Below are positions 8,654-16,460 of a stretch of DNA of 64,000 bases, piece by piece. The DNA is from Muricoccus pecuniae (GTDB lineage: Bacteria > Pseudomonadota > Alphaproteobacteria > Acetobacterales > Acetobacteraceae). The notes under the pieces were generated by a model. The model worked only from the letters and a program-made list of their open reading frames with translations, was not told where the DNA came from and did not search any database. Both the position numbers and the translations under genes were made by a program. The stretch lies in assembly GCF_014199205.1 (NCBI RefSeq), contig NZ_JACIJD010000004.1:124001-188000 (forward strand). Reading direction: 5' to 3'. How positions within the stretch are numbered: position 1 is the first letter of the stretch; each line of letters opens with the position of its first letter.

Positions 8654-8836
8654 ATGAGCGACCACGAGGAGACGGAGGAGGAGCGGCGCCTGCGCTACGA
8701 GCGCCACCGCGTCGGCCCGGAGGAGGAGGTCCGCAAGACCACCCGCCCGGCCGAGGAGAAGATGGAGACCGCCGAGGACGAGGCCGTGCAGGAGCCCACC
8801 AGCGGACCTGGCCCTGCCGGGCCACGCGGGGCCTGA
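8654..8836 (+). CDS. Small highly charged hypothetical protein
   Basis: This predicted 60-residue protein starts at ATG 8654 behind a good ribosome binding site (GGAGGA, 8 bases upstream). It is extremely rich in Glu and Arg (EETEEERRLRYERHR) with a Gly/Pro end, and has no hydrophobic core, signal peptide or cysteines, so it is probably disordered or helical. It follows the exporter gene by 64 bases and could be co-transcribed with it. I do not recognise a family. Support is the ribosome binding site and in-frame position; it could still be a chance frame in GC-rich DNA. Confidence 0.5.
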   Translation: MSDHEETEEERRLRYERHRVGPEEEVRKTTRPAEEKMETAEDEAVQEPTSGPGPAGPRGA

Positions 8837-8873
8837 AGCCGCGCCCTCGCCTGGCCGGGGGGGCGCCGCCCGC

Positions 8874-8973
8874 CCGTCGCGCCGTGGCGCGTGGTGTGAT
8901 GTCACGGTCCCGGGTGCCCCGTAATGTCGCGCCCTCGGGCTCCCCGCGATGTCGCGCCCCCGCGCGCGGCGTG
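8874..8973. repeat. Imperfect 25-bp tandem repeats upstream of proB
   Basis: Clear copies start at 8899, 8924 and 8949 with exact 25-base spacing, each beginning ATGTC(A/G)CG; the second and third agree at 19 of 25 positions, and both begin ATGTCGCGCCC. A weaker copy can be aligned at 8874. The array ends 14 bases before the likely proB start at 8988, and the third copy's ATG is in frame with proB, which could mislead start calling. Function is unknown; binding sites in the proB leader are one possibility. Confidence 0.5.
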
Positions 8974-8987
8974 ATAACGCGGCGCCC

Positions 8988-10106
8988 ATGGCCACCCCGT
9001 CCCTCGCCAGCGCGAAGCGCATCGTCGTCAAGATCGGCTCCGCCCTGGTGGTGGACCCCGGGACGGCGGCGCCGCGCGCCGAGTGGCTCGCCTCCGTCGC
9101 CGCCGATGCCGCGCGGCTGCGCGCGGGCGGGGCGGAGGTGGTGCTCGTCTCCTCCGGCGCGGTCGCCCTGGCCCGCCACGCCCTCGGCCTCACCCGCCGC
9201 GCGCTGCGGCTGGAGGAGAAGCAGGCGGCCGCCGCCGTGGGGCAGATCCGCCTGGCCGGGGCCTGGGAATCGGCGCTCGCCGCCCATGGCATGACCGCCG
9301 CCCAGGTGCTGCTGACCCTGGAGGACAGCGAGGACCGCCGCCGCTACCTCAATGCGCGGGAGACGCTGAAGACGCTCCTGCATCTCGGCTGCGTCCCCGT
9401 CATCAACGAGAACGACACCGTCGCCACCGCCGAGATCCGGTTCGGCGACAACGACCGCCTTGCCGCGCGCGTCGCCGAGATGATCGAGGCCGACGCGCTG
9501 GTCCTGCTCTCGGATATCGACGGCCTCTACACGGCCGATCCCCGCCGCGACCCCGAGGCCCGCCACATCCCCGTGGTCGAGCGGCTGACGGAGGAGGTGA
9601 TGGCCATGGGCGGCGATCCCCCGCCCGGCTACTCCTCGGGCGGGATGCGGACGAAGCTGATCGCGGCCCGCATCGCCACCGGCGCGGGCTGCGCCATGGC
9701 CATCGCGCTGGGCAAGGCGCCCCACCCGCTCTCCGCCGTGCTGGAGGGCGCCCGCACCACCTGGTTCCTGCCCTCGCCCGAGGGGCGCTCGGCCCGCAAG
9801 AGCTGGATCGCGGGCTCCCTCGCCCCGCTCGGCCGGCTGGTGGTGGACGAGGGCGCCGCCCGGGCGCTCGCCGAGGGCCGCTCCCTCCTTCCCGCCGGGG
9901 TCCGGGGGGTGGAGGGCGAGTTCGAGCGCGGCGATGCCGTCAGCGTGCGCGCGCCGGACGGGCGGGAACTCGCGCGCGGCCTCTCCGCTTACGATTCCGA
10001 CAGCGTCCGCCGCATCGCCGGCCGCCGGAGCGCGGAGATCGAGGCGGTCCTCGGCTGGCGCGGCCGGGACGTGATCATCCACCGGGACGACATGGTGCTC
10101 GTCTGA
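8988..10106 (+). CDS. proB: Glutamate 5-kinase
   Basis: From ATG 8988 the protein has 372 residues, the usual length. The amino-acid-kinase domain starts [12 protein letters not shown] and continues [23 protein letters not shown] and [12 protein letters not shown], the glutamate and ATP binding blocks. [16 protein letters not shown] marks the conserved kinase end. A C-terminal PUA domain follows from about residue 275 ([13 protein letters not shown] to the end). The enzyme phosphorylates glutamate in the first step of proline synthesis and is normally inhibited by proline. An upstream in-frame ATG at 8949 lies in a tandem repeat and adds 13 unlike residues, so I prefer 8988. proA follows after one small gene; obgE, often upstream of proB, is not here. 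Confidence 0.96.
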   Translation: MATPSLASAKRIVVKIGSALVVDPGTAAPRAEWLASVAADAARLRAGGAEVVLVSSGAVALARHALGLTRRALRLEEKQAAAAVGQIRLAGAWESALAAHGMTAAQVLLTLEDSEDRRRYLNARETLKTLLHLGCVPVINENDTVATAEIRFGDNDRLAARVAEMIEADALVLLSDIDGLYTADPRRDPEARHIPVVERLTEEVMAMGGDPPPGYSSGGMRTKLIAARIATGAGCAMAIALGKAPHPLSAVLEGARTTWFLPSPEGRSARKSWIAGSLAPLGRLVVDEGAARALAEGRSLLPAGVRGVEGEFERGDAVSVRAPDGRELARGLSAYDSDSVRRIAGRRSAEIEAVLGWRGRDVIIHRDDMVLV

Positions 10107-10134
10107 GCGCCGAACGCATGAAGGGTCCGCCACG

Positions 10135-10464
10135 ATGGACAAGGACGAGCTGACCGCCTGGGCGCTGGCCAATGGCTGGCAGATGATGGCGGGCGCCCCG
10201 AGCCTGACCAGGCCGTCGGCGCCCAAGGAGGCCATCGTGAGGATGGTCCTCAAGGCGACGGTGGCGAATCTGGAGGTGAAGAAGCCGGCGGGGAAGTGGG
10301 AGAAGATCTCCGGCGAGAGCTACGCCAAGATCCAGCCCGATCCCGAGACGGGCCTGCCCCAGGGCCTGGGCTTCGAGAAGATCCCGAGCTTCACGATGCT
10401 GATGCAGCAGAACAAGGACAACCAGGTCTTCGCGAAGATGGGGGGCATGGCGAAGCCGCGCTAG
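10135..10464 (+). CDS. Conserved small protein of unknown function between proB and proA
   Basis: This is a 109-residue protein, MDKDELTAWALANGWQ at the start, with a ribosome binding site (AAGGG). The sequence is balanced and looks coding: KEAIVRMVLKATVANLEVKK suggests helix-strand structure and GKWEKISGESYAKIQPDPETG a turn-rich segment. It has no signal peptide, membrane helix or cysteine. It sits 28 bases after proB and 82 before proA, in the same direction, so probably in one transcription unit with them. I do not recognise the family. A link with proline synthesis would be only positional. Confidence 0.75.
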   Translation: MDKDELTAWALANGWQMMAGAPSLTRPSAPKEAIVRMVLKATVANLEVKKPAGKWEKISGESYAKIQPDPETGLPQGLGFEKIPSFTMLMQQNKDNQVFAKMGGMAKPR

Positions 10465-10546
10465 CGGCCGCTCCCGCCGCGATTCGCCGTGGCGCGCGGC
10501 ATCGCGGCGCTTCCCCTCCCGGCCCCGCGGCGCTACCGATGGCGCC

Positions 10547-11833
10547 ATGAACGCGATCAACGACCCCGCGAAGGATGCCGCCGGCATCGCCCGCGCCGCG
10601 CTGGAGGGCGCCGCCCGCGCCGCGCGCGACGCCGCGACGGTTCTCTCCCGCGCCCCGCGGGAGGTGAAGGACCGCGCGCTGCTCGCCGCCGCCGCCGCGC
10701 TGCGGGCGCGGGAGGCGGAGATCCTGGCCGCCAACGCCGCCGACCTCGCCGCCGCCACGGGGCTGACGGATGCCTATCGGGACCGCCTCACCCTCACCCC
10801 CGCCCGGGTGGAGGCCATGGCGCGCGGGGTGCAGGAGATCGCCGCCCTGCCCGACCCCGTGGGCCGCGTACTGGCGGAGTGGACGCGCCCGAACGGGCTG
10901 GTGATCCGCCGCGTGGCCCAGCCCATCGGCGTGGTCGGCATGATCTACGAGAGCCGCCCGAATGTCGGCGCGGACGCCGCCGCCCTCTGCCTCAAGGCCG
11001 GCAGCCCCGTGATCCTGCGCGGCGGGCGGGAGAGCCTGAACAGCGCCGCCGCCATCCATGCCTGCATCCTGGAAGGGCTGCGCGCCGCCGGCCTGCCCGA
11101 GGCCTGCGTCAGCACCGCCCCCAACACGGACCGCGCCTTCGTCGCCGCCATGCTCGGCGCGGCCGGGCTGATCGACCTCATCATCCCCCGCGGCGGCAAG
11201 GGGCTGGTGACGCGGGTGATGGAGGAGGCGAGGGTGCCCGTGCTCGCCCATGCCGAGGGGCTCTGCCACACCTATGTCCACGCCGCTGCCGATCCGGCGA
11301 TGGCGCGGAGCGTGCTGGCCAACGCGAAGATGCGCCGCACCGGCGTCTGCGGCGCGACGGAGACGCTGCTGATCGACCGCGCCGTGGCCCCCTCGCTCCT
11401 GCCCCTCCTCGTCGATGACCTCCGCGCGCTCGGCTGCGACTTCCGCGCCGACGAGGCCGCGCGCGCGATCCTCCCCGGGCTTAAGCCCGCGACGGAGGCG
11501 GACTTCTCCACGGAATGGCTCGACGCGGTGCTCAACATCGCGGTGGTGGACGGGGTGGAGAGCGCGCTCGCCCATATCCGCCGCCACGGCAGCGAGCACA
11601 CGGAGGCGATCATCACGGGGGACGAGGCGGCGGCACAGGGCTTCCTCGACGGGCTCGGCTCGGCGGTCGGCATCTGGAACGCCTCCACCCAGTTCTGCGA
11701 CGGGGGCGAGTTCGGGTTCGGCGCGGAGATCGGCATCGCCACCGGCCGGCTGCACGCGCGCGGCCCCGTCGGCTTGGAGCAGCTCTGCACCTGGCGCTAC
11801 CATGTGATCGGGACCGGGCAGATTCGCCCCTGA
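10547..11833 (+). CDS. proA: Glutamate-5-semialdehyde dehydrogenase (gamma-glutamyl phosphate reductase)
   Basis: The 428-residue protein has the ALDH-superfamily fold of ProA: QPIGVVGMIYESRPNV at about residues 125-140 (cofactor-binding region) and the catalytic Cys268 in RRTGVCGATETLL. LDAVLNIAVVDGVESALAHI and the C-terminal GRLHARGPVGLEQL are family signatures. It reduces gamma-glutamyl phosphate, the unstable ProB product, with NADPH to glutamate semialdehyde in the cytoplasm. Length and motifs are normal. It is third in the proB-small gene-proA set; the exported hydratase-like gene starts 47 bases later. Confidence 0.97.
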   Translation: MNAINDPAKDAAGIARAALEGAARAARDAATVLSRAPREVKDRALLAAAAALRAREAEILAANAADLAAATGLTDAYRDRLTLTPARVEAMARGVQEIAALPDPVGRVLAEWTRPNGLVIRRVAQPIGVVGMIYESRPNVGADAAALCLKAGSPVILRGGRESLNSAAAIHACILEGLRAAGLPEACVSTAPNTDRAFVAAMLGAAGLIDLIIPRGGKGLVTRVMEEARVPVLAHAEGLCHTYVHAAADPAMARSVLANAKMRRTGVCGATETLLIDRAVAPSLLPLLVDDLRALGCDFRADEAARAILPGLKPATEADFSTEWLDAVLNIAVVDGVESALAHIRRHGSEHTEAIITGDEAAAQGFLDGLGSAVGIWNASTQFCDGGEFGFGAEIGIATGRLHARGPVGLEQLCTWRYHVIGTGQIRP

Positions 11834-11880
11834 TCCGGCCCGCCACGGGAAATCCCGGGCCCATGGGAAGGGAACAAGAG

Positions 11881-12750
11881 ATGCGCCGCGCCACGCTCCT
11901 GGCCGTCACGGCCCTCGCTCTCGGCATCGGGGAGGCAAAGGCTGCCTGCCCATCGGACGCCGATGTCGCGCGCATGGCGAGCAGCATCCTGAGCCGCACC
12001 CCCGCCCAGCCCTATGCCGGCCTCTCCATGGAGGACGCGCCCTGCGCCCGGGAGAAGCTGGTGGCGATCCTCGCCCAGCATCACGGCCCGGCGGCGGGCT
12101 ACAAGGTCGGGCTCACCAATGCCGCGGCCCAGCAGCGCTTCGGCATTCCCAACCCCGTGCGCGGCACGATCTTCCACGCCACCGTGCGCGCCCAGGGCAC
12201 GGCGGAGAAGCCCGCCGAGATCCCCGCCGCCTTCGCCGCCGTGCCGAATGTGGAGAGCGACCTGCTGGTGCGCGTGAGGGACGAGGGCATCAACGAGGCC
12301 GGGGCGGACCATGTCGCCATCCTGCGCCACCTCGACCAGGTGATCCCCTTCATCGAGATGCCGGACCTCGTCCTCGCCCCCGGCGGGATGAACGGGCCGA
12401 ACCTCGTGGCCATCAATGTCGGCGCGCGGCTCGGCGTGCTGGGGGAGGCGATCCCCGTCCAGGCCACGTCCGACTTCGCGGCGCGGCTGGCGAGCATGAC
12501 CGTCACCCTCGCCACCGACCAGAAGGAGCTGTCCCGCGCCCCCGGCACGGCGCTGCTCGGCCACCCGCTGAACGTCATTCCCTGGCTGGTGGAAGACCTG
12601 AAGCGGGACGGCCGGCGGCTCCGGGCCGGGGAGCTGATCTCGCTCGGCGGCTTCTCCCCCGCCCTGCCGACGGAGGCCGGGCGCACCGTCACCGCCACCT
12701 ATGAGGGGCTGGCGGACCGGCCCCTGACCGTCTCGGTGCGCACGCCCTGA
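11881..12750 (+). CDS. Exported FAH-fold protein (2-keto-4-pentenoate hydratase-like)
   Basis: The 289-residue protein opens with a signal peptide (MRRATLLAVTALALGIGEAKA, cleavage near residue 21-22). The mature part follows the hydratase/decarboxylase branch of the fumarylacetoacetase superfamily: GYKVGLTNAAAQQRFG, then PNVESDLLVRVRDEGIN with metal-ligand-type acidic residues, PFIEMPDLVL, and GHPLNVIPWLVEDL. Cytoplasmic relatives hydrate 2-hydroxypenta-2,4-dienoate in aromatic degradation. A secreted copy, away from any catabolic cluster, is unusual and its substrate is unknown. The start is supported by a GGGAAGG ribosome binding site just upstream. It may be co-transcribed with proA. Confidence 0.85.
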   Translation: MRRATLLAVTALALGIGEAKAACPSDADVARMASSILSRTPAQPYAGLSMEDAPCAREKLVAILAQHHGPAAGYKVGLTNAAAQQRFGIPNPVRGTIFHATVRAQGTAEKPAEIPAAFAAVPNVESDLLVRVRDEGINEAGADHVAILRHLDQVIPFIEMPDLVLAPGGMNGPNLVAINVGARLGVLGEAIPVQATSDFAARLASMTVTLATDQKELSRAPGTALLGHPLNVIPWLVEDLKRDGRRLRAGELISLGGFSPALPTEAGRTVTATYEGLADRPLTVSVRTP

Positions 12751-12788
12751 TCCGCCCGGCCGCCCCCGGGCGGGGGCGATAGGCCCCC

Positions 12789-13529
12789 GTGCCGCCCCCC
12801 GTTCCCCCGGCCGGACGCGAGAAGGCGCCCGCCCACACCCCCGCGCCCGCGCATCGCGTGCCGGGCAAGTGGGGCGATGGGCGGCGCGTGCGGATCGGGC
12901 TGCTCGGCGGCTCCTTCAACCCCGCCCATCCCGGCCACCGGCACGTCGCCGAGATGGCGCGCCACGCCCTGCGGCTGGACGAGGTCTGGCTCCTCGTCTC
13001 GCCGGGCAACCCGCTGAAGCCCCGCGCCGGGATGGCGCCCTTCGGGGAGCGTCTGGAATCCGCCCGCCGCATCGCCGACGGACGGCGCGTGATCGCGGTG
13101 GACGTGGAGGCCCGGCTCGGCCTGCGGGAGACGGAGCGCACCCTCTCCCGGCTGCGCCAGCTCTTCCCGCATGCGGAGTTCGTCTGGATCATGGGGGCGG
13201 ACAACATGGTCCAGCTCCCGCGCTGGCGGCGCTGGCGGAAGCTCGCGCGCGGCACCCCCATGGCGGTGCTGCCCCGCCCAGGCTACACCCGCCGCGCGCT
13301 GGACGGGCCGGCCGCCGCCGTGCTGCGCCGCTACCGCCGCCCCTGCAGCGCCCTGCTGGCCGGGGCACCGCGGGGCCACGCGGCCTGGTGCCTCGTCCCG
13401 GCGCGCGAGCACCCCGCCAGCGCCACCGCGATCCGCGCGCTCCGGGCGAACGCAACCGCGGCCGCGCCCGGCCATTCACCACCATCCCTTCCGGCGCCCC
13501 GACAGGGCGCGCCGGCCCCCGCGCACTGA
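12789..13529 (+). CDS. nadD: Nicotinate-nucleotide adenylyltransferase
   Basis: The nucleotidyltransferase signature GGSFNPAHPGHRHVAEMA lies at residues 40-57, and FVWIMGADNMVQLPRW, the NadD-specific segment, follows. The enzyme adenylates nicotinate mononucleotide to deamido-NAD, the substrate of NadE (also in this window). Read from GTG 12789 there are about 34 Pro/Ala-rich residues before the fold; a GTG at 12888 would give a standard N-terminus, so the start is uncertain. The C-terminus (HPASATAIRALRAN) has the ISST-like region replaced by SATAIR. Adjacent rsfS and rlmH complete the common alphaproteobacterial nadD-rsfS-rlmH block. Confidence 0.93.
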   Translation: MPPPVPPAGREKAPAHTPAPAHRVPGKWGDGRRVRIGLLGGSFNPAHPGHRHVAEMARHALRLDEVWLLVSPGNPLKPRAGMAPFGERLESARRIADGRRVIAVDVEARLGLRETERTLSRLRQLFPHAEFVWIMGADNMVQLPRWRRWRKLARGTPMAVLPRPGYTRRALDGPAAAVLRRYRRPCSALLAGAPRGHAAWCLVPAREHPASATAIRALRANATAAAPGHSPPSLPAPRQGAPAPAH

Positions 13530-13571
13530 ACCCTCGCGCCGCGAGGCGCCACGACAAAGGAGAGGCGAGCC

Positions 13572-15200
13572 ATGGCCCGCACCCCGAAGGACCCCGCCGA
13601 GCCGAACCGCCGCGGCACCGGCGCCCGAAAGGCCCCCGCCGGCCGTGCGGGCGCCGCCAAGCCCGACGCGGGCCGGGCGAAGCCACCCGCCGCGAAGGCC
13701 CCAGCCTCCCGCGCCAAGCCGGCCGCGCCGTCGCGGGCCAAGGCTGACGCGCCCGCGCGGGCGACGCCTGCCGCGCCCTCCCGCGCCAAGCCCGCCGCGC
13801 CCTCCCGCGCGAAGCCCGCTGCCGCCAGCAGGGCGAAGCCGGCAGCGCCCAGCCGCGCGAAGCCGGCGGCGAAGGCACCCGCCGCGCGCAAGCCGACGCC
13901 CAAGGCTGCGCCCGCCTCCCGCGCCCCCGTTTCCCGCGCGAAGCCGGCGCCGTCCCGCGCCAAGCCCGCCGCGCCGTCTCGCGCCAAGGCGGCTCCTGCG
14001 GCCTCCCGCGCGCCCGCTTCCCGCACGAAGCCGGCGGCGACGCGCGCCAAGGCGCCCGTCGCGAAGACCCCGGCCTCCCGCGCCAAGCCGGCCGCGCCGT
14101 CGCGCACCAAGGCTGACACGCCCTCGCGGGCGAAGCCCGCCGCGCCGGCACGCGGCGCCGCCACCCGCAGCCCGGCCGCGGCCAGCCGCGGCACCGCCGC
14201 GCGCAAGGCGGCCCCGGCCCGCTCCGCCCCCGCGCGGGAGGAGGCCGCGCCCCGCCGGTCCTCCCGCACCGAGGTGGAGGCCCCCGCGCGGGCGCGTCCC
14301 GCGGCGAGGCCGGCCCCGGCCCGCGCCGGCCGGGCAGCCGCGCCGAAGGATGAGGCACCCCGCGCCAGCCGCGCCCCGGCCCGCGCCCCGCGCGGCAATG
14401 CGCCGGCAGAGGAGGCGCCCCGCGCCGCGGCCCCTCGCACGGCGAGGCGCTCTCCCGCCGCCGAGCCCGCGCCGCGCGCCGCCCGCCTGCGCCGCACGGA
14501 CGAGGTGGCCGACACCCACGCTGCCCGCATCGCGGAGTTGGAGGTCGATTCCGCCCCCACCCCGCGCAAGCGCGCCGCCGCCGCCGGCCCGAGGAAGCCG
14601 CGCGGCAAGGCCACGCCGACCCGCGCCGCCCCGAGCCCCGACCGGCTGGACGCGCTCGTCCAGGCCGCCGTGGCGAGCCTTGAGGACGACAAGGCCGAGA
14701 ACGTGGTGGTGCTGGACGTTGCCACCCGCTCCGCCTTCGCGGACCGCATGATCGTCGCCACCGGCCTCGCCGAGCGGCAGATCGAGGCGATGGCGCGCCA
14801 TGTGGAGGAGGCGCTGGCCGAGCACGGCATCCGCCGGTTGCGGACGGAGGCCTCGCCCGACTGGGTGCTGCTCGATGCCGGGGATGTGGTGATCCACCTC
14901 TTCAAGCCGGAGGCGCGGGCGAACTACGCGCTGGAGCGCATGTGGGGCCCGGACAGCCCGGCGCCGGAGGACAGCAGCATGCCCGCCCCCGGCGGCACCG
15001 CGGCCGACGACACGCCGGACGGCTCCGTGCTCGACGGGACAGAGGACGGGGGCACGGATGACGACGTCGTCGATCCCGGCGATGCCGTGGACAGCCCGAT
15101 GGACCTCGGCGGCGATGACGACGCCGATCCCGGCGACGAGGAGATCGACGAGGACGACGACCTCGACGACACCGGCGAAGGGGCCGGGACGGCCCTCTAG
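13572..15200 (+). CDS. rsfS: Ribosomal silencing factor RsfS with very long low-complexity N- and C-terminal tails
   Basis: The 542-residue protein holds a complete RsfS domain at about residues 355-462 (LDALVQAAVASLEDDKAENVV, ADRMIVATGLAERQIEAMA, DWVLLDAGDVVIHLF, YALERMWG), which binds uL14 and blocks subunit joining. Normal RsfS is 105-150 residues. Here about 350 residues of Ala/Pro/Lys/Arg/Ser precede it, with eleven SRAK units in PAAPSRAK-type repeats, resembling histone H1 tails; a strongly acidic tail of about 75 residues follows (DDDADPGDEEIDEDDDLDD). The start is well supported by AAAGGAGAGG just before ATG 13572, and no stop or frame change separates tail and domain. It lies between nadD and rlmH, the usual location of rsfS. 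Confidence 0.9.
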   Translation: MARTPKDPAEPNRRGTGARKAPAGRAGAAKPDAGRAKPPAAKAPASRAKPAAPSRAKADAPARATPAAPSRAKPAAPSRAKPAAASRAKPAAPSRAKPAAKAPAARKPTPKAAPASRAPVSRAKPAPSRAKPAAPSRAKAAPAASRAPASRTKPAATRAKAPVAKTPASRAKPAAPSRTKADTPSRAKPAAPARGAATRSPAAASRGTAARKAAPARSAPAREEAAPRRSSRTEVEAPARARPAARPAPARAGRAAAPKDEAPRASRAPARAPRGNAPAEEAPRAAAPRTARRSPAAEPAPRAARLRRTDEVADTHAARIAELEVDSAPTPRKRAAAAGPRKPRGKATPTRAAPSPDRLDALVQAAVASLEDDKAENVVVLDVATRSAFADRMIVATGLAERQIEAMARHVEEALAEHGIRRLRTEASPDWVLLDAGDVVIHLFKPEARANYALERMWGPDSPAPEDSSMPAPGGTAADDTPDGSVLDGTEDGGTDDDVVDPGDAVDSPMDLGGDDDADPGDEEIDEDDDLDDTGEGAGTAL

Positions 15201-15206
15201 CCCCGC

Positions 15207-15674
15207 ATGGCCCCGCCCCTCCTGCTCGCCGTGGGCCGCGCCCGCGGCGGGCCCGAGGCGGCGCTGTTCGAGCACCACAACGCCCGCCTCCGCCCGCCGC
15301 TTGCCCTGCGGGAACTGGCGGAGGCGCGCGGCTCCCCCGCCGAGATCCGGCGGCGGGAGGGGGCGGCCATCCTCGCCGCCCTGCCCGAGGGGGCGCTGGC
15401 GATCGCCCTCGACCTCGGCGGCGAGATGCCGGACAGCGAGCGCCTGGCCGCCCTCACCACCCGCTGGGCCGAGGCCGCGCGGCCGCTCGCCTTCGTCATC
15501 GGCGGCGCGGAGGGGCTGGACGAATCGGTGCTCGCCCGCGCCGACCACCGCCTCTCCCTCGGGCGCCTGACCTGGCCGCACATGCTCGTGCGCGGCCTGC
15601 TGGCCGAGGCGCTGTTCCGGGCGCAGTGCATCCGGGCGAACCACCCCTATCACCGGGCCTGGCGGCCGGGGTAA
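15207..15674 (+). CDS. rlmH: 23S rRNA pseudouridine-1915 N3-methyltransferase
   Basis: The 155-residue protein is a small SPOUT methyltransferase. The knot region is visible: [18 protein letters not shown], then [25 protein letters not shown], and the C-terminal RANHPYHR, the family's hallmark end. It methylates m3-pseudouridine at position 1915 in helix 69 of the 70S ribosome. It starts 6 bases after rsfS, in the usual nadD-rsfS-rlmH order, so the three are one transcription unit. Length and motifs are normal. Confidence 0.95.
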   Translation: MAPPLLLAVGRARGGPEAALFEHHNARLRPPLALRELAEARGSPAEIRRREGAAILAALPEGALAIALDLGGEMPDSERLAALTTRWAEAARPLAFVIGGAEGLDESVLARADHRLSLGRLTWPHMLVRGLLAEALFRAQCIRANHPYHRAWRPG

Positions 15675-15721
15675 GGCGCCGAATCGTTGCCGCCCCGGCT
15701 CGTCGGGCGCAGTCTCCCGGC

Positions 15722-16396
15722 ATGACCGCCCTCCTCCTCGCGGCCGTCCTCTGGATCGGGCTGCATGTCGGCATCGCCGGCACCTCCGCCCGCGCCGCCC
15801 TCGTCCGCCGGCTCGGCGAGGGCGGGTTCCGCGGCGCCTTCTCCATCGCCTCGGCGATTGCGATCACCCTGCTGGTGCTCGCCTGGCGCAATGCGGGGAC
15901 GGTGCCGCTCTGGGCCGTGCCGCCCGCGATCGGATGGGTGCTGGTGGCAGTGATGCTGCCCTCCTTCATCCTCTTCGCCGGCAGCCTCATGGCGCGGAAC
16001 CCGACCTCGGTGGGCCAGAACGCCGCCCTCTCGGCCGAGCCGCGCGGGGTGCTGCGGATCACGCGCCACCCCATGCTCTGGGCCTTCGCCCTCTGGGGCG
16101 CGGTGCACGTCATCGGCAACGGGGACAGCGCCTCCCTCGTCTTCTTCGGCGCCTTCCTGCTGACCGCGGCCCTCGGCATGCCCTCGCTCGACGCCAAGGT
16201 CGCGGCGCGGGACCCCTCGGCCTGGGCGGGCTTCGCCTCGCGCACCTCCCTCCTGCCCTTCGGCGCCGTGGCGGCCGGGCGGAACCGGATCGCCTGGCGG
16301 GAGCTGGCCCTGCCCGCGCTGGTGGGGCTCGTCGCCTGGGCGGCGATGCTGCATTTCCACCCCGCGATCTTCGGCGTCTCGCCCATCCCGCGCTGA
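15722..16396 (+). CDS. NnrU-family integral membrane protein
   Basis: From ATG 15722 the protein has 224 residues and about six hydrophobic segments (first MTALLLAAVLWIGLHVGIA). LRITRHPMLWAFALWGAVHVIGNGD is the conserved core with histidines inside the membrane, the signature of NnrU and related MAPEG/isoprenylcysteine-methyltransferase-like proteins. NnrU was linked to nitrite and nitric oxide metabolism, but many genomes carry the family away from denitrification genes, as here, so the biochemical role is open. It stands 47 bases after rlmH and could be read through from it. Confidence 0.85.
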   Translation: MTALLLAAVLWIGLHVGIAGTSARAALVRRLGEGGFRGAFSIASAIAITLLVLAWRNAGTVPLWAVPPAIGWVLVAVMLPSFILFAGSLMARNPTSVGQNAALSAEPRGVLRITRHPMLWAFALWGAVHVIGNGDSASLVFFGAFLLTAALGMPSLDAKVAARDPSAWAGFASRTSLLPFGAVAAGRNRIAWRELALPALVGLVAWAAMLHFHPAIFGVSPIPR

Positions 16397-16460
16397 AGCC
16401 TTGCGCGGGCGCCCCTGCCCTGCGATTCCTCGGCGGTTCACCGGCCGGAAGGGGCTACAC

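Noticed and set aside
8874-8973. CRISPR array or plasmid iterons
   Set aside because: Copies are imperfect, contiguous and few; no replication or cas gene is next to them.
11515-11880. Extension of the hydratase-like gene upstream into proA
   Set aside because: The upstream codons overlap proA in another frame, and the signal peptide starts at 11881.
13331-15653. Long open frames on the minus strand across rsfS
   Set aside because: They arise from the GC-rich repeat and show no domain; the plus frame contains an intact RsfS domain and strong ribosome binding site.
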